Positions 8,562 to 16,819 of a stretch of 64,000 nt of DNA are shown here, one piece after another (within the stretch, counting starts at the first letter, position 1; every line of letters starts with the position of its first letter). Source of the stretch: JBEIHX01 sp040381075 (lineage in GTDB: Bacteria; Pseudomonadota; Alphaproteobacteria; Caulobacterales; Aquidulcibacteraceae); contig JBEIHX010000015.1 in NCBI GenBank assembly GCA_040381075.1, forward strand, positions 17,572-81,571, written 5' to 3'. Made by a program: the position numbers and the translations under genes. Below the pieces are notes generated by a model that was given only the letters and a program-made list of their open reading frames with translations, ran no database searches and had not been told where the DNA came from.

Positions 8562-10973
8562 TCAGTACCGCATGCCGAGGGCCAGACCCCACTCGCGCGG
8601 CGCATCGGGATTTGCCGTACCAAAGGCGTTGACGCCGGTGGCGAACAGGGTGCGGGCCGAATAGCTCTTGGTGTTGAGCATGTTCGTCCCGAACAGCCGG
8701 GCATACCATTTCCCGCCGTCCGGGGCGTATTGCAGGGAAAGGTCAACATTGGTGCGCGGGCTGTAGCGGTTAATCTGCGTGGCTTCGCGGATGCCCTCCG
8801 CCCAATTGCCCCCGATATAGCTGACGGCAATCCGCCAGTTGAGCGCCCCCTCTCCCACCGGCTGTTCATAGTTGATGCCGAAGAAGGCCGTGATGTGCGG
8901 CGCGGCGAAGTTCTGGGACCGCAGGTTGGTGAAATTCGGAGGCGATCCAACGAGATAGTCGGAGTCATACCCCGACCACGCCTGCCCAAAGGAACCGTCG
9001 ATCTGAAGCTGATCGCCCGGGGTCAGGAAATCCTCCAAGGGGATGGCGCTCCACTCGAGTTCGACGCCGCGCACGTGCGAGTCCTTGACATTCGAGGTTC
9101 TCTGGACGGCGCTGGTCGGACCGCCAGACTGCACGTTGCGCTGGATACCGTCCCACCACTGATTAAAGGCGGTCACGTTCAACCGCAGGCGACGGTCAAA
9201 CAGCTCCGAGCGGAAACCGGCTTCGAGCTGGTCCACCGCTTCTTCCTCGTAGAAGGAGGGGCGCCCGGTGAACGCTGGCAGCGTCGCGGCGCAGTTGGGG
9301 CAGCCCGAGGGACCCAGCTCATTGCGGCTTGCCCGGAAGGAGAAGCCGCCGGAGCGATGCCCGCGCGTGTAGCTGACATAAGTCATGACATTTTCGGCGG
9401 CTTGGTACTGGAGCGCACCCTTGAAGTCCAGGTTGGACCAATCCTGTCCGTCCTTGATGTCAAAACCGCCGGCCCGGCCGCGGGTGCAGGAAAACTCGCT
9501 GCTGGTTTCGAACGGCGGCACGATGCGCGCATCACAGGACCCGGAGTTCACCAGACCCATTGCGACGTCCTTGCTTTCGTGGGTGTAGCGCAGGCCCAGT
9601 GTCAGCGAGATCTGGTCCGTCAGGGTGAAGGTGCCCTCGGAAAAGGCGGCGTAAGAGTCGTGTTCGAGCAGATCGTAGCCAGGCGATCCCCCGCCGGTGG
9701 AGAAGCCATAGAAGCACGCCGGCGTGGTTGGCGTCGTGCATGTCGGCAAGCCGGCGCGCTGCTCGCCATATTCCAGATTTTGCGTGAAGTAGTAGAGCCC
9801 GGCGACAAAGTTGAACGTCTCGGAGAAGTTCGAGGCGTAGCGCAGCTCTTCGCTGAACTGGTCCTGGTTGATCCACAGCCGGGTGATGGACCGGGTCGGA
9901 GAACTCGCGGGCAGGCCGTCGAACTGTGCGCCAGAGAAGGCCTCGACATCGATGTAGCCGGTGACGGAGGTCAGTATGCCGTGACCGAGGTCCCAATTGG
10001 CCTCCGCGATCAGCTTGTTGATTTCGTGGTCGGAAAAGCTGTCCCACGGCTCCTGGGCGCTTTCAGTGCCATAGGTCTGCCAGAACCCGCGCGTGGCGGC
10101 GCGTCCGCCGGGCGCCTGCGGGTTGTCGCTCGTGCCGTCGCGGCTCTGGCCGAGCGACACGGCGGCGGCGCCGTCTCCCCCACGGGCAAAGTGCTCTCCG
10201 ATGAGGGTCAGGTCAAACTTTTCCGAGGGCCTGTAAACCAGGGTGCCGCGCGCCAGATTGAACTCGCTGGCGCCATAGGGCGCACCGCCGCCATTGATGC
10301 GTTCAACGAACCCATCCTTCTGGCGCGTGCTGACCGCGAGTTTGCCAAGCAGCCTGTCGCCGACAAGGGGACCTTCGACCGACACATTGAAGTCGCGTCG
10401 GTTGAACGAGCCAATCGTCAGGTCACCGCGCGCCGCGAACTCATCGCCGGGCCGTCTCGTCCTGGTTACGACAGCTCCCACTGACGTATTGCGGCCGAAC
10501 AGCGTGCCCTGGGGCCCGCGCAGAACCTCCAGGGATTCCATATCAAAGGTGTCGAGATTGGCGGCAACGTTCTGTGCAATGAACACACCATCCTGATAGA
10601 CGCCGACCGCTGGATCGAAATTTGGCACGCTGAAGGTGACGCCGACCGCTCTCAGCCAGAACCTCTGGATGCCGGGAAAGGTGGATGTTTCACGGAAGTC
10701 GGCGCCGGGAACCATCTGGCCGAGTTCCTGGATGGTCCGGTAGTCGCCTTCCTCCAGCGTTTCGCCGGTGAACGCACTGATGGACGACGGGATCTCCTGC
10801 ACGTCGAGGGCTTCGGCGCGCTTCTGCGACGTCACCACGATCTCCTGGACTGTCGAGCGATCGTCGTCGACTTCCTGCGCAAGCGCCGCGGCTGGCGCAG
10901 CCATTGCCGTCAGAACCGCAAGGGCGCTGACACTGCCGCTGAACCTGGTTCCACCCTTTGCTGATGTCGCCAT
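8562..10973 (-). CDS. TonB-dependent outer membrane receptor
   Basis: An 803-residue receptor. The start at 10973 follows GGGAGGAA. A signal peptide (SALAVLTAMAAPAAALAQ) precedes the TonB box region EIVVTSQKR and a plug domain with the conserved VLRGPQGTLFGRNTSVGAV stretch. The 22-strand barrel follows and ends in the aromatic GMRY, as needed for outer-membrane assembly. It imports a ligand with energy from TonB-ExbB-ExbD. The insertion into an oxygenase/SDR cluster suggests that it takes up the substrate of that pathway, or a siderophore; the first is favoured by context only. The next downstream gene is the SDR, 136 bp away. Confidence 0.93.
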   Translation of the reverse strand: MATSAKGGTRFSGSVSALAVLTAMAAPAAALAQEVDDDRSTVQEIVVTSQKRAEALDVQEIPSSISAFTGETLEEGDYRTIQELGQMVPGADFRETSTFPGIQRFWLRAVGVTFSVPNFDPAVGVYQDGVFIAQNVAANLDTFDMESLEVLRGPQGTLFGRNTSVGAVVTRTRRPGDEFAARGDLTIGSFNRRDFNVSVEGPLVGDRLLGKLAVSTRQKDGFVERINGGGAPYGASEFNLARGTLVYRPSEKFDLTLIGEHFARGGDGAAAVSLGQSRDGTSDNPQAPGGRAATRGFWQTYGTESAQEPWDSFSDHEINKLIAEANWDLGHGILTSVTGYIDVEAFSGAQFDGLPASSPTRSITRLWINQDQFSEELRYASNFSETFNFVAGLYYFTQNLEYGEQRAGLPTCTTPTTPACFYGFSTGGGSPGYDLLEHDSYAAFSEGTFTLTDQISLTLGLRYTHESKDVAMGLVNSGSCDARIVPPFETSSEFSCTRGRAGGFDIKDGQDWSNLDFKGALQYQAAENVMTYVSYTRGHRSGGFSFRASRNELGPSGCPNCAATLPAFTGRPSFYEEEAVDQLEAGFRSELFDRRLRLNVTAFNQWWDGIQRNVQSGGPTSAVQRTSNVKDSHVRGVELEWSAIPLEDFLTPGDQLQIDGSFGQAWSGYDSDYLVGSPPNFTNLRSQNFAAPHITAFFGINYEQPVGEGALNWRIAVSYIGGNWAEGIREATQINRYSPRTNVDLSLQYAPDGGKWYARLFGTNMLNTKSYSARTLFATGVNAFGTANPDAPREWGLALGMRY

Positions 10974-10992
10974 TGCGTTCCTCCCTGGGGTC

Positions 10993-11024
10993 GGTTGGCG
11001 CCGCGGTCGGCGCCGGCGCCAACC
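10993..11024 (-). promoter_or_regulatory. Inverted repeat in TonB receptor leader
   Basis: Perfect 10-bp arms GGTTGGCGCC and GGCGCCAACC flank 12 bases, about 20 bases upstream of the receptor start codon. In RNA it would form a stable hairpin next to the ribosome binding site; in DNA it could be an operator. Seen in sequence; function inferred. Confidence 0.4.
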
Positions 11025-11087
11025 CATTCGCTTTCGCCCGTTGTTGCGGCATGGTTCGCCGTCGCGCTACATCAACAGGGCGTTGCG

Positions 11088-11099
11088 GGTTGGCCAACC
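11088..11099. promoter_or_regulatory. Perfect 12-bp palindrome GGTTGGCCAACC
   Basis: A perfect palindrome about 115 bases upstream of the TonB receptor start. Its half-site GGTTGG is the same as in the inverted repeat at 10993-11024, which makes a regulator-binding site possible. Confidence 0.35.
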
Positions 11100-12215
11100 T
11101 GACAGAAAGGTCAGGCCCGGGCCCGCACCGGGCCGCATCAGGCCTGCGCATGCGGGTTTCGCCCCTGCACGCCTGGCAGGGTGATGTCAGGCGAAGGGGT
11201 GCACTGCGTCCGGGGCTTGCCGCATGAAGGCAAGGAACCGGCCACCCGCAGCGCGGCGCGGGCCGGCGGTCACCTTCAGCACACCCCACTTTTTCCCGTG
11301 CGATTGGAACGAAACGCGCTGGCGCTCGCGGGGCTTGTGCGCGTGGTCATTGTCCCCACGCGCCGTGCAGGGAACCGGAAGTTCAGGACCTTGCCCGCCA
11401 CACTCACTCACGCAGTTCGCTGTGCGACGCCCCCGCCCCTGCGCGCCACTGCGCCGCAGAACCCGGCGGCGAGGCGCAACAGTCGCGACAGCCTGGCGGG
11501 CGACCTCGCGAAGCGGCGGGCCGGGACGGCCCCCGGGCGCCGCGCGGCCAGGCGCAACGCCGTGGGCGCGGGCCCGTCCGGCGCATCGGCAGGTCTGGTC
11601 AAGGCAGCCGGTGATCCCGGCAGGCTGGGTCACACGCTCAATCAGGCGACGCATGGCGCCTGGGATCAGGCTCTGGGGAAGGTGCGGGCGGGCGACGCAT
11701 CGGCGGTCACAGAGGCTCCTGCGAAGGCGTAGACGTTCGCTTGCTGCGACGATCGTGGGCGTGTGGCGGCGCCGGTCGCCACCGCCGCGCAGGCGATGGG
11801 CGCCTGGAGTGACTGCCGGTTTGGAAACCAGCCACCCGACGTCTTGTGTCCTTCCGCCATGGCGCTGAACATGCAGAACCCTGAACGGCGCACGCCGGCG
11901 CCCAAGCCCGCCCTGCGCCTGGGGACAGCCCCGCCGAAACCGTCACGCTCGCCCCGCGATCGCGCGTTGCGCAAGTGCAGGAGGCGCGCGCCATGACAGC
12001 CGAACGCCGTCACGGCCCAGGCCGCCGCAATGCGCGTGCGCCGAACCATGCCGGACCCGAGGCCGGTCGTCGTCCTGGACGTCACGCGACGGGGCCCTCG
12101 CCGCCACGCTCGGGCGCCACCCATCAATGACGTCCGGAACCGGTGCTGAGCCGGGGCATCGGCGGGCCGCGGCGGTTTTTGGGGCTTTTCAAACCTGCGC
12201 ACCCCTGGCGCGGCA
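11100..12215. other. 1.1-kb gap without recognisable gene
   Basis: Open frames exist on both strands, but none translates into a protein with domain-like composition; they are rich in Arg, Ala, Pro and Gly as expected from random high-GC sequence. I see no transposase, repeat ends or RNA gene until tRNA-Pro. It may be eroded coding DNA at the border between the catabolic island and the core region. Confidence 0.45.
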
Positions 12216-12292
12216 TGGTCGGGGCGGCGGGATTCGAACTCGCGGCCCCCTGCTCCCAAAGCAGGTGCTCTACCAGACTGAGCTACGCCCCG
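12216..12292 (-). tRNA. tRNA-Pro (anticodon TGG)
   Basis: On the minus strand the acceptor arm CGGGGCG pairs with CGCCCCG, followed by A and an encoded CCA. The D arm GTAGCTCAGTCTGGTAGAGC, the T arm with GTTCGAATC and the anticodon stem CCTGC/GCAGG with loop TTTGGGA are all standard. Anticodon TGG reads Pro codons. Confidence 0.97.
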
Positions 12293-12472
12293 AGACCATG
12301 CCCCCTTTCCATAGGGTGGACCTGCCTCGTTTGGCAAGGAATGGGCGCCTCCGGTCGGCGGTCGGCGCGCCCACTGCAGAGCAAAGGCGATCAGGAGATC
12401 CAGTGGGCCCTACATACCGTATCCTATCTTACTGACGATACGTTTTGTGTCGTCGTTGACGGAGAGAAGCCA

Positions 12473-13012
12473 ATGAAGACGATCCTGTTCGCCACCGCCA
12501 GCGCGCTCCTGGCCGCCACGGCGTCTGCAGCATGCCCGCAGGCGGCCGCGCATCGACCGATGCCGGTCAAGCTTGTCGCGGCGCATGCGCCTGAGCGGGC
12601 GGATATCGTGGACACCGCTGTCGGCGCTGGAAACTTCACAGCGCTGGTGGCCGCCGTCCAGGCGGCCGGGCTGGTGGAAGCCCTCAAGGGCCCCGGTCCG
12701 TTCACGGTGTTCGCGCCAAGCGATGAGGCCTTCGCGAAACTGCCGCCGGCCGAACTTGCGAAGCTCCTGGCGCCTGAAGGCAAAGCGGCGCTGACCAGAA
12801 TCCTCACCTACCACGTCGTGCCGGGAGTGGTGCTGTCCAGCGACCTGGCTGGACGCAAGACCCATCCCAGGAGCCTGCAGGGCGCAACGCTTCGTGTTGA
12901 TGCAACAGGCGCAGGGCTGAGAGTTGACGCAGCAAGGGTCGTGGCCGCTGACATCGAGGCGTCCAACGGCGTCATCCACGTGATCGACACCGTACTCATG
13001 CCGCCGGGCTGA
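12473..13012 (+). CDS. Secreted fasciclin-domain protein
   Basis: A 179-residue protein with a signal peptide (MKTILFATASALLAATASA) and one fasciclin (FAS1) domain. The H1 motif is visible in GPGPFTVFAPSDEAFAKLP, followed by LTRILTYHVVPGVV, and the H2-like ASNGVIHVIDTVLMP at the end. Such proteins act outside the cytoplasm in adhesion or as envelope proteins. Ribosome binding site GGAGAGAAG precedes the ATG. A small inverted repeat CGTATC/GATACG (12418-12442), followed by TTTT, lies in the leader. It stands alone, between tRNA-Pro and a convergent gene. Confidence 0.92.
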   Translation: MKTILFATASALLAATASAACPQAAAHRPMPVKLVAAHAPERADIVDTAVGAGNFTALVAAVQAAGLVEALKGPGPFTVFAPSDEAFAKLPPAELAKLLAPEGKAALTRILTYHVVPGVVLSSDLAGRKTHPRSLQGATLRVDATGAGLRVDAARVVAADIEASNGVIHVIDTVLMPPG

Positions 13013-13079
13013 TACTGCAGGGGGGAGGCCGCCGTCTGACGGTTCAAGGCCGCCCGGACGCCTGCAGGGCGTCGGGACT

Positions 13080-13105
13080 GGGGCCGGCGCACCAGCGTCG
13101 GCCCC
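13080..13105. terminator. Hairpin between convergent genes
   Basis: GGGGCCGGCGC and GCGTCGGCCCC form an 11-bp stem (one G-T pair) around ACCA. It lies between the stop of the fasciclin gene and that of the gluconolactonase-like gene. There is no T-run, so it is a candidate terminator only. Confidence 0.4.
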
Positions 13106-13113
13106 GCCTGCGC

Positions 13114-14025
13114 TCAGTATGGACAGAAGTTGAGCTTCAGACCCGGGCGCGGCCAGCGCGTCCTGATCAGCTTGCCGGTGCTCGACAGGCAGATATAGGC
13201 GTCACGCATATCTGCGCCGCCAAAGCAGATATTCGTGGTCAAAAGATCCGGAAATGGCAGATGTTGCGTTGTCCCATCGCGATCAAAAACAGTGATTCCG
13301 CCATTGAGGATGGTCGCCACACACACCTTGCCGCCGGCCTCGACTGCGAGACTGTCAAGGAACTGATGCCCGGGCAAAGTTGCAATGAGACGTCCTATGT
13401 ACCCAGGTCCCGGCGCCGGCGCGACTTCGCCTTCGCCCGCGACATCGAAGGCCCACAGCTTTCCGGTGCGCGTTTCTGCGGCGTAAACGACCGTTTCATC
13501 CGGCGACAGACCAACGCCATTGAGCGATATGGCCGGATAGACCGCTTCCCTGATCAAGGACCCGTCGGGCCGGGCGTAGTAGAGGCCGGAATTGTCATTG
13601 TGACGCTCATAGGTCTTGCCGAGGTCGGTGAACCAGAAGCCCCCGGAGCGATTGAACACAATGTCGTTCGGGCCCGACAAACGCTGCCCGTCGATGCTGT
13701 CGTAGACACGATCGAAGCGGCCGCTCGCAAGATCCACACGTTCGATCCGTCCGCCGGCATAATCCTTGGCGGCGTGTCCGGGTATTCGCATCCCCATCAC
13801 ATCGTGCCACTCGAAGCCGCCGTTGTTGCAGACATAGACCGCGCCGTCCGGACCGATCGCAGCGCCGTTCGGACCGCCGCCGAGGTGGCAGATCACTTCT
13901 GCTTTCCCATTCCAGACCCGCGACAGCGTTCCGCGCGCGATCTCAACAAGGATTATGGAGCCGTCCGGCATGATGATCGGCCCTTCCGGAAACAAAAGCC
14001 CGTCGGCCAGAATCTCGAAGTCCAT
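13114..14025 (-). CDS. SMP-30/gluconolactonase-like six-bladed propeller protein
   Basis: A 303-residue protein of the SMP-30/gluconolactonase/LRE family. Metal-site and propeller features: FPEGPIIMPDG near residue 12 (Glu ligand), SGPNDIVFNRSGGFWFTDLG in the middle (Asn ligand), LNGVGLSPDE (Asn) and a late Asp-containing blade. Such enzymes open sugar lactones or other lactones using a divalent metal; exact substrate is not evident. No signal peptide, so cytoplasmic. It sits 51 bp upstream of nothing on the same strand except folA behind it (14077-14601), whose stop lies 51 bp before its start; co-transcription is possible. Confidence 0.87.
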   Translation of the reverse strand: MDFEILADGLLFPEGPIIMPDGSIILVEIARGTLSRVWNGKAEVICHLGGGPNGAAIGPDGAVYVCNNGGFEWHDVMGMRIPGHAAKDYAGGRIERVDLASGRFDRVYDSIDGQRLSGPNDIVFNRSGGFWFTDLGKTYERHNDNSGLYYARPDGSLIREAVYPAISLNGVGLSPDETVVYAAETRTGKLWAFDVAGEGEVAPAPGPGYIGRLIATLPGHQFLDSLAVEAGGKVCVATILNGGITVFDRDGTTQHLPFPDLLTTNICFGGADMRDAYICLSSTGKLIRTRWPRPGLKLNFCPY

Positions 14026-14076
14026 GGATCTCCTCCCCTTGATTTCCCACCAGAATGCCGGGGCCTGCGGCCGCTG

Positions 14077-14601
14077 TCACGGGGCTGGAGACCGCTCCAG
14101 CGTCACGACTGTCGCTGTCGCATCGTCCCCCTCGCTTGCCGGCAGCGCCCAACGCGCGGTCTCGCGCCAGCCGGTGCGGTCAAATGGCGGAAACACCACA
14201 TCTCCGGCCGGACTCGCGGCGACCTCGGTCAGGAGCAGCCGGTCCGCGTATCGCAGGGTCTGGGCGTAAAGCGCCGCGCCCCCGATCACCACAACCTCGT
14301 CGGCGCCAGCCGCACGCGCCGCGGCGCGTGCGGCTGCCAGCGCGGATTCGAGATCACTGTGGACGACTGCGCCCTCGGCGCGGAAGTCAGAACGCCGGCT
14401 CACAACAATATTCGCCCGGCCCGGCAACGGCCTGCGCGGCAGGCTGTCCCAGGTTGCGCGCCCCATCAGCACGGGCTTTCCCAGGGTTGCGCGCTTGAAC
14501 CAGGCAAGGTCGCCCTTCAACCGCCACGGCAGGCCGCCGTCGCGCCCGATGACGCCGTTCTCGGCGACGGCGGCGATAAGTACGAGTCGTGGCTGGTCCA
14601 T
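14077..14601 (-). CDS. folA: Dihydrofolate reductase
   Basis: A 174-residue enzyme that reduces dihydrofolate to tetrahydrofolate with NADPH. Visible motifs: VLIAAVAENGVIGRDGGLPW at the N-terminus (with the Trp of the Met20 loop), DLAWFKRATLGKPVLMGRAT with the active helix, SLPRRPLPGR, and VIGGAALYAQTL for cofactor binding. Residue between LPW and KG is RL, normal for the family. Start at 14601 gives the usual N-terminus MDQPRLVLIAAV. thyA, often nearby, is not in the window. Confidence 0.95.
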   Translation of the reverse strand: MDQPRLVLIAAVAENGVIGRDGGLPWRLKGDLAWFKRATLGKPVLMGRATWDSLPRRPLPGRANIVVSRRSDFRAEGAVVHSDLESALAAARAAARAAGADEVVVIGGAALYAQTLRYADRLLLTEVAASPAGDVVFPPFDRTGWRETARWALPASEGDDATATVVTLERSPAP

Positions 14602-14649
14602 AGCCCAGCATAGCCGGCCTGACGGGCGCGCACAGCCCACAGGATGAAC

Positions 14650-14685
14650 GCCTGCTGGCTGGATGCCTGCTGGCTGGATGCCTGC
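14650..14685. repeat. 15-bp tandem repeat, 2.4 copies
   Basis: The unit GCCTGCTGGCTGGAT occurs twice without a mismatch and then partly. It lies in the gap of about 290 bp between the divergent folA and VUT-type genes; nothing else is recognised there. Confidence 0.85.
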
Positions 14686-14893
14686 GCGATCGATCCAGCG
14701 CCGGGCGCCGCGCCGGACCGCGCCGTCTGGCCCGCAGCGAACCCTGAGACAATTCGCCCGTTCGCCCGCGCGGGGCGCGCCTGCACAGTGCGCCCTCAAC
14801 ACTGCCTGGCCGCGCCTGGGTGCGCGGCGGCGATGAGACCGGACCGATTTGCCGGGCGTATGCGTCAGGTCTGAAGCCCCGGGAGGGCCGGCG

Positions 14894-15562
14894 ATGGAGT
14901 GGATCAACTCGCTGGATACGTGGTCGGCGCCGGCGCGCGACTGGATTTCCAGCGTCGGCGTGCCGATGCAGATCCTGCTCGCCGTGGCTGTCATGGTGGC
15001 CGGCGCGGTGCTGATGTCGCTGATCACCGGTCGGCGGGTGTGGGACTGCAAGGCGTCCGGTTTCTACCTGGCGCTTGTGCCGTTTGTGAACTGGTCCTTC
15101 ACCTGGGCGCCGATGTTTCCGATCGGGGACACTGGCGGCATGCTGAACCCAATCACCATCGTCACCGGACTGGTGATGGTGTTCCGGGATTTTGCCCAGC
15201 GCGAAATCAAGAACTGGATCCTGCTGCTGCTGGCGATTGGGGTGGGGCTGACCTATCTGTCGGCCGGCGGCGCGCTGGCGATCGCCTCCGGCGCGGCTTT
15301 CCTCATTTCCGAACTCGCCGACTGGGTCGTGTACAATACGGTCAGGCGCCCGCTCAGTCAGCGCATTGTGATATCATCAGCGGCGTCAGCCCCGTTGGAC
15401 AGTTTCGTGTTCAACTGGCTCGCTGAGCTCATCCGACCGGGCATCTTCAACATCTGGTCGATCACCGCCTCAATCCTCGGCAAAATGATCGGTGCGGTCA
15501 TCGTATCCGCCGTCGTGCGCGCGCAGGAACAGCGCAATCCGGCGCTGGCGCGCGAACTTTGA
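14894..15562 (+). CDS. VUT-family / YhhQ-like membrane transporter
   Basis: A 222-residue integral membrane protein with about six hydrophobic segments. It has the VUT-family hallmarks: FTWAPMFPIGDTGGMLNPIT, VTGLVMVFRDFAQREI, an alanine-rich segment before FLISELADWVVYN, RRPLSQRIVISS and the Asp in APLDSFVF. The family includes YhhQ, a transporter of queuosine precursors, and proteins with a supposed vitamin-uptake role. Start at 14894 follows GGGAGGG. tRNA-Thr follows 63 bp downstream, so read-through may place both on one transcript. Confidence 0.85.
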   Translation: MEWINSLDTWSAPARDWISSVGVPMQILLAVAVMVAGAVLMSLITGRRVWDCKASGFYLALVPFVNWSFTWAPMFPIGDTGGMLNPITIVTGLVMVFRDFAQREIKNWILLLLAIGVGLTYLSAGGALAIASGAAFLISELADWVVYNTVRRPLSQRIVISSAASAPLDSFVFNWLAELIRPGIFNIWSITASILGKMIGAVIVSAVVRAQEQRNPALAREL

Positions 15563-15625
15563 CGCGCGGTGCAGCGCGCGCGCCATCGACGCCCGGCGGA
15601 AGGCTGTGCTAGGAGCGCGCCGCGA

Positions 15626-15700
15626 GCCGGCATAGCTCAGCGGTAGAGCAGCGGTTTTGTAAACCGAAGGTCGGGGGTTCAATCCCCTCTGCCGGCACCA
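15626..15700 (+). tRNA. tRNA-Thr (anticodon TGT)
   Basis: Acceptor GCCGGCA pairs with TGCCGGC, then A and an encoded CCA. D arm TAGCTCAGCGGTAGAGC, anticodon stem GCGGT/ACCGA region with loop TTTGTAA, and T arm GGGGGTTCAATCCCC are clear. Confidence 0.97.
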
Positions 15701-15764
15701 TTCAGTTTCAGACCGCCGGGGCGGCGACAAAGCTGCCCCAGGCGGGAAGCCACGGGAGCGAGTC

Positions 15765-16295
15765 ATGCGGATGGCGCGATCGGCGGCGATGCGGGCGGGC
15801 CTGACGGCGGCGCTCGGCCTTGCGCTGCTGGCGTCCGCCTGCGGGCGCGCCCCGGACGCGCCGGCTGCGCCGCCGGCAGACGCCCCGCCAGGACCCGCAG
15901 CCGCCGCCCCGTCCTCCGGGGCGAGTGCTGACGCCGACCGTGCGGGCCTGATCGCGAGCCTGCCCGCGCCTTACAATGCGGGCGATTACGCCAACGGCAA
16001 GCGGCAGTTCGCCAAGTGCCGCTCCTGCCATACCATCGTGCCTGGCGGCGCTGTCATGCAGGGCCCGCCCCTGCACGGCGTGTTTGGGCGCAGGATCGCG
16101 AGCCATCCAGATTTCAGATACTCGCCGGCGCTTGCAGGCGCTGACTTCACCTGGACAGCCGGGGAACTGGACAAGTGGCTCACCGATCCGCGCGGTTATC
16201 TGCCCGGCAACCGTATGAGCTTTGCGGGGATACCCGACGCACAGGACCGCCGTGACCTCATCGCGTTCATGAAGGTTGAAAGCACCCGCCCCTGA
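15765..16295 (+). CDS. Cytochrome c, class I-type lipoprotein
   Basis: A 176-residue c-type cytochrome. The signal peptide ends in a lipobox (LASAC, Cys26), followed by an Ala/Pro-rich linker of about 40 residues. Heme binding is by C85-R-S-C-H89, with Met in GNRMSFAG as sixth ligand, and the helix QDRRDLIAFMK closes the fold. It would be anchored in the inner membrane facing the periplasm, carrying electrons in respiration. It starts 64 bp after tRNA-Thr with GGGAGCGAG as ribosome binding site. The first fixed pattern GPPLHGVFGR matches the cytochrome c2/cyc2-like group. Confidence 0.93.
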   Translation: MRMARSAAMRAGLTAALGLALLASACGRAPDAPAAPPADAPPGPAAAAPSSGASADADRAGLIASLPAPYNAGDYANGKRQFAKCRSCHTIVPGGAVMQGPPLHGVFGRRIASHPDFRYSPALAGADFTWTAGELDKWLTDPRGYLPGNRMSFAGIPDAQDRRDLIAFMKVESTRP

Positions 16296-16387
16296 GCTGG
16301 GGGCGAAAGCTTCGGGGCCAGTGCTCTCGGCGTCAAAGCCTTCGGAACGAAGCGGAGATTGAGGACAGCGTCTGCGCGCCGCACGCC

Positions 16388-16531
16388 CAGTCAGCACAGG
16401 GCCCAGTCAGCACAGGGCCCAGTCAGCCCAGGGCCCAGTCAGCCCAGGGCCCAGTCAGCACAGGGCCCAGTCAGCACAGGCCCCAGTCAGCACAGGCCCC
16501 ATTCAGCACAGGCCCCAGGTGAGCCAGGCCC
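16388..16531. repeat. 16-bp tandem repeat, nine copies
   Basis: The unit is CAGTCAGCACAGGGCC. Early copies are nearly identical and the last three are diverged. It fills much of the 520-bp gap between the cytochrome and the HCCA-isomerase-like gene. A second small duplication (CTGAGTGGCGTGGCC, two copies) lies at about 16564-16593. No gene is recognised in the gap; there are no spacers, so it is not a CRISPR array. Confidence 0.92.
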
Positions 16532-16819
16532 CCAGTCACCCCGGCCCCACAGCCGCCTGTTCCCTGAGTGGCGTGGCCCTGAGTGGCGTGGCGCAGCCGC
16601 ATCACGCTGCATCAGCAGCACGGGGACTGGGCGGCCAGGCGGGCGCCCTGCACGACGCCGCGCAACCGACTGGGAAACGCAGCAGACTGGCCGCGCCCGG
16701 CATGGTTTCCCGCCGCGGCGCCGGTGATGCGCCAATCCTGCAGGCGCGCATGCCTGCGCAGGCGGGGGGGCGCGACGGCGCGATTCGCGCCTGACGGCGC
16801 ACTCTGCTAGATCCGCGCA

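Noticed and set aside
8274..10484. A 736-codon open frame on the plus strand opposite the TonB receptor.
   Set aside because: Shadow of the receptor gene; no domain and no ribosome binding site.
11666..12337. A 223-codon minus-strand frame that contains GVAQSGRAPALGAGG.
   Set aside because: That segment is the translation of the tRNA-Pro gene, a well-known false homology; the rest is low-complexity.
16388..16531. Looks like a CRISPR array at first sight (many direct repeats).
   Set aside because: The units of 16 bp follow each other without spacers, and no cas gene is near.
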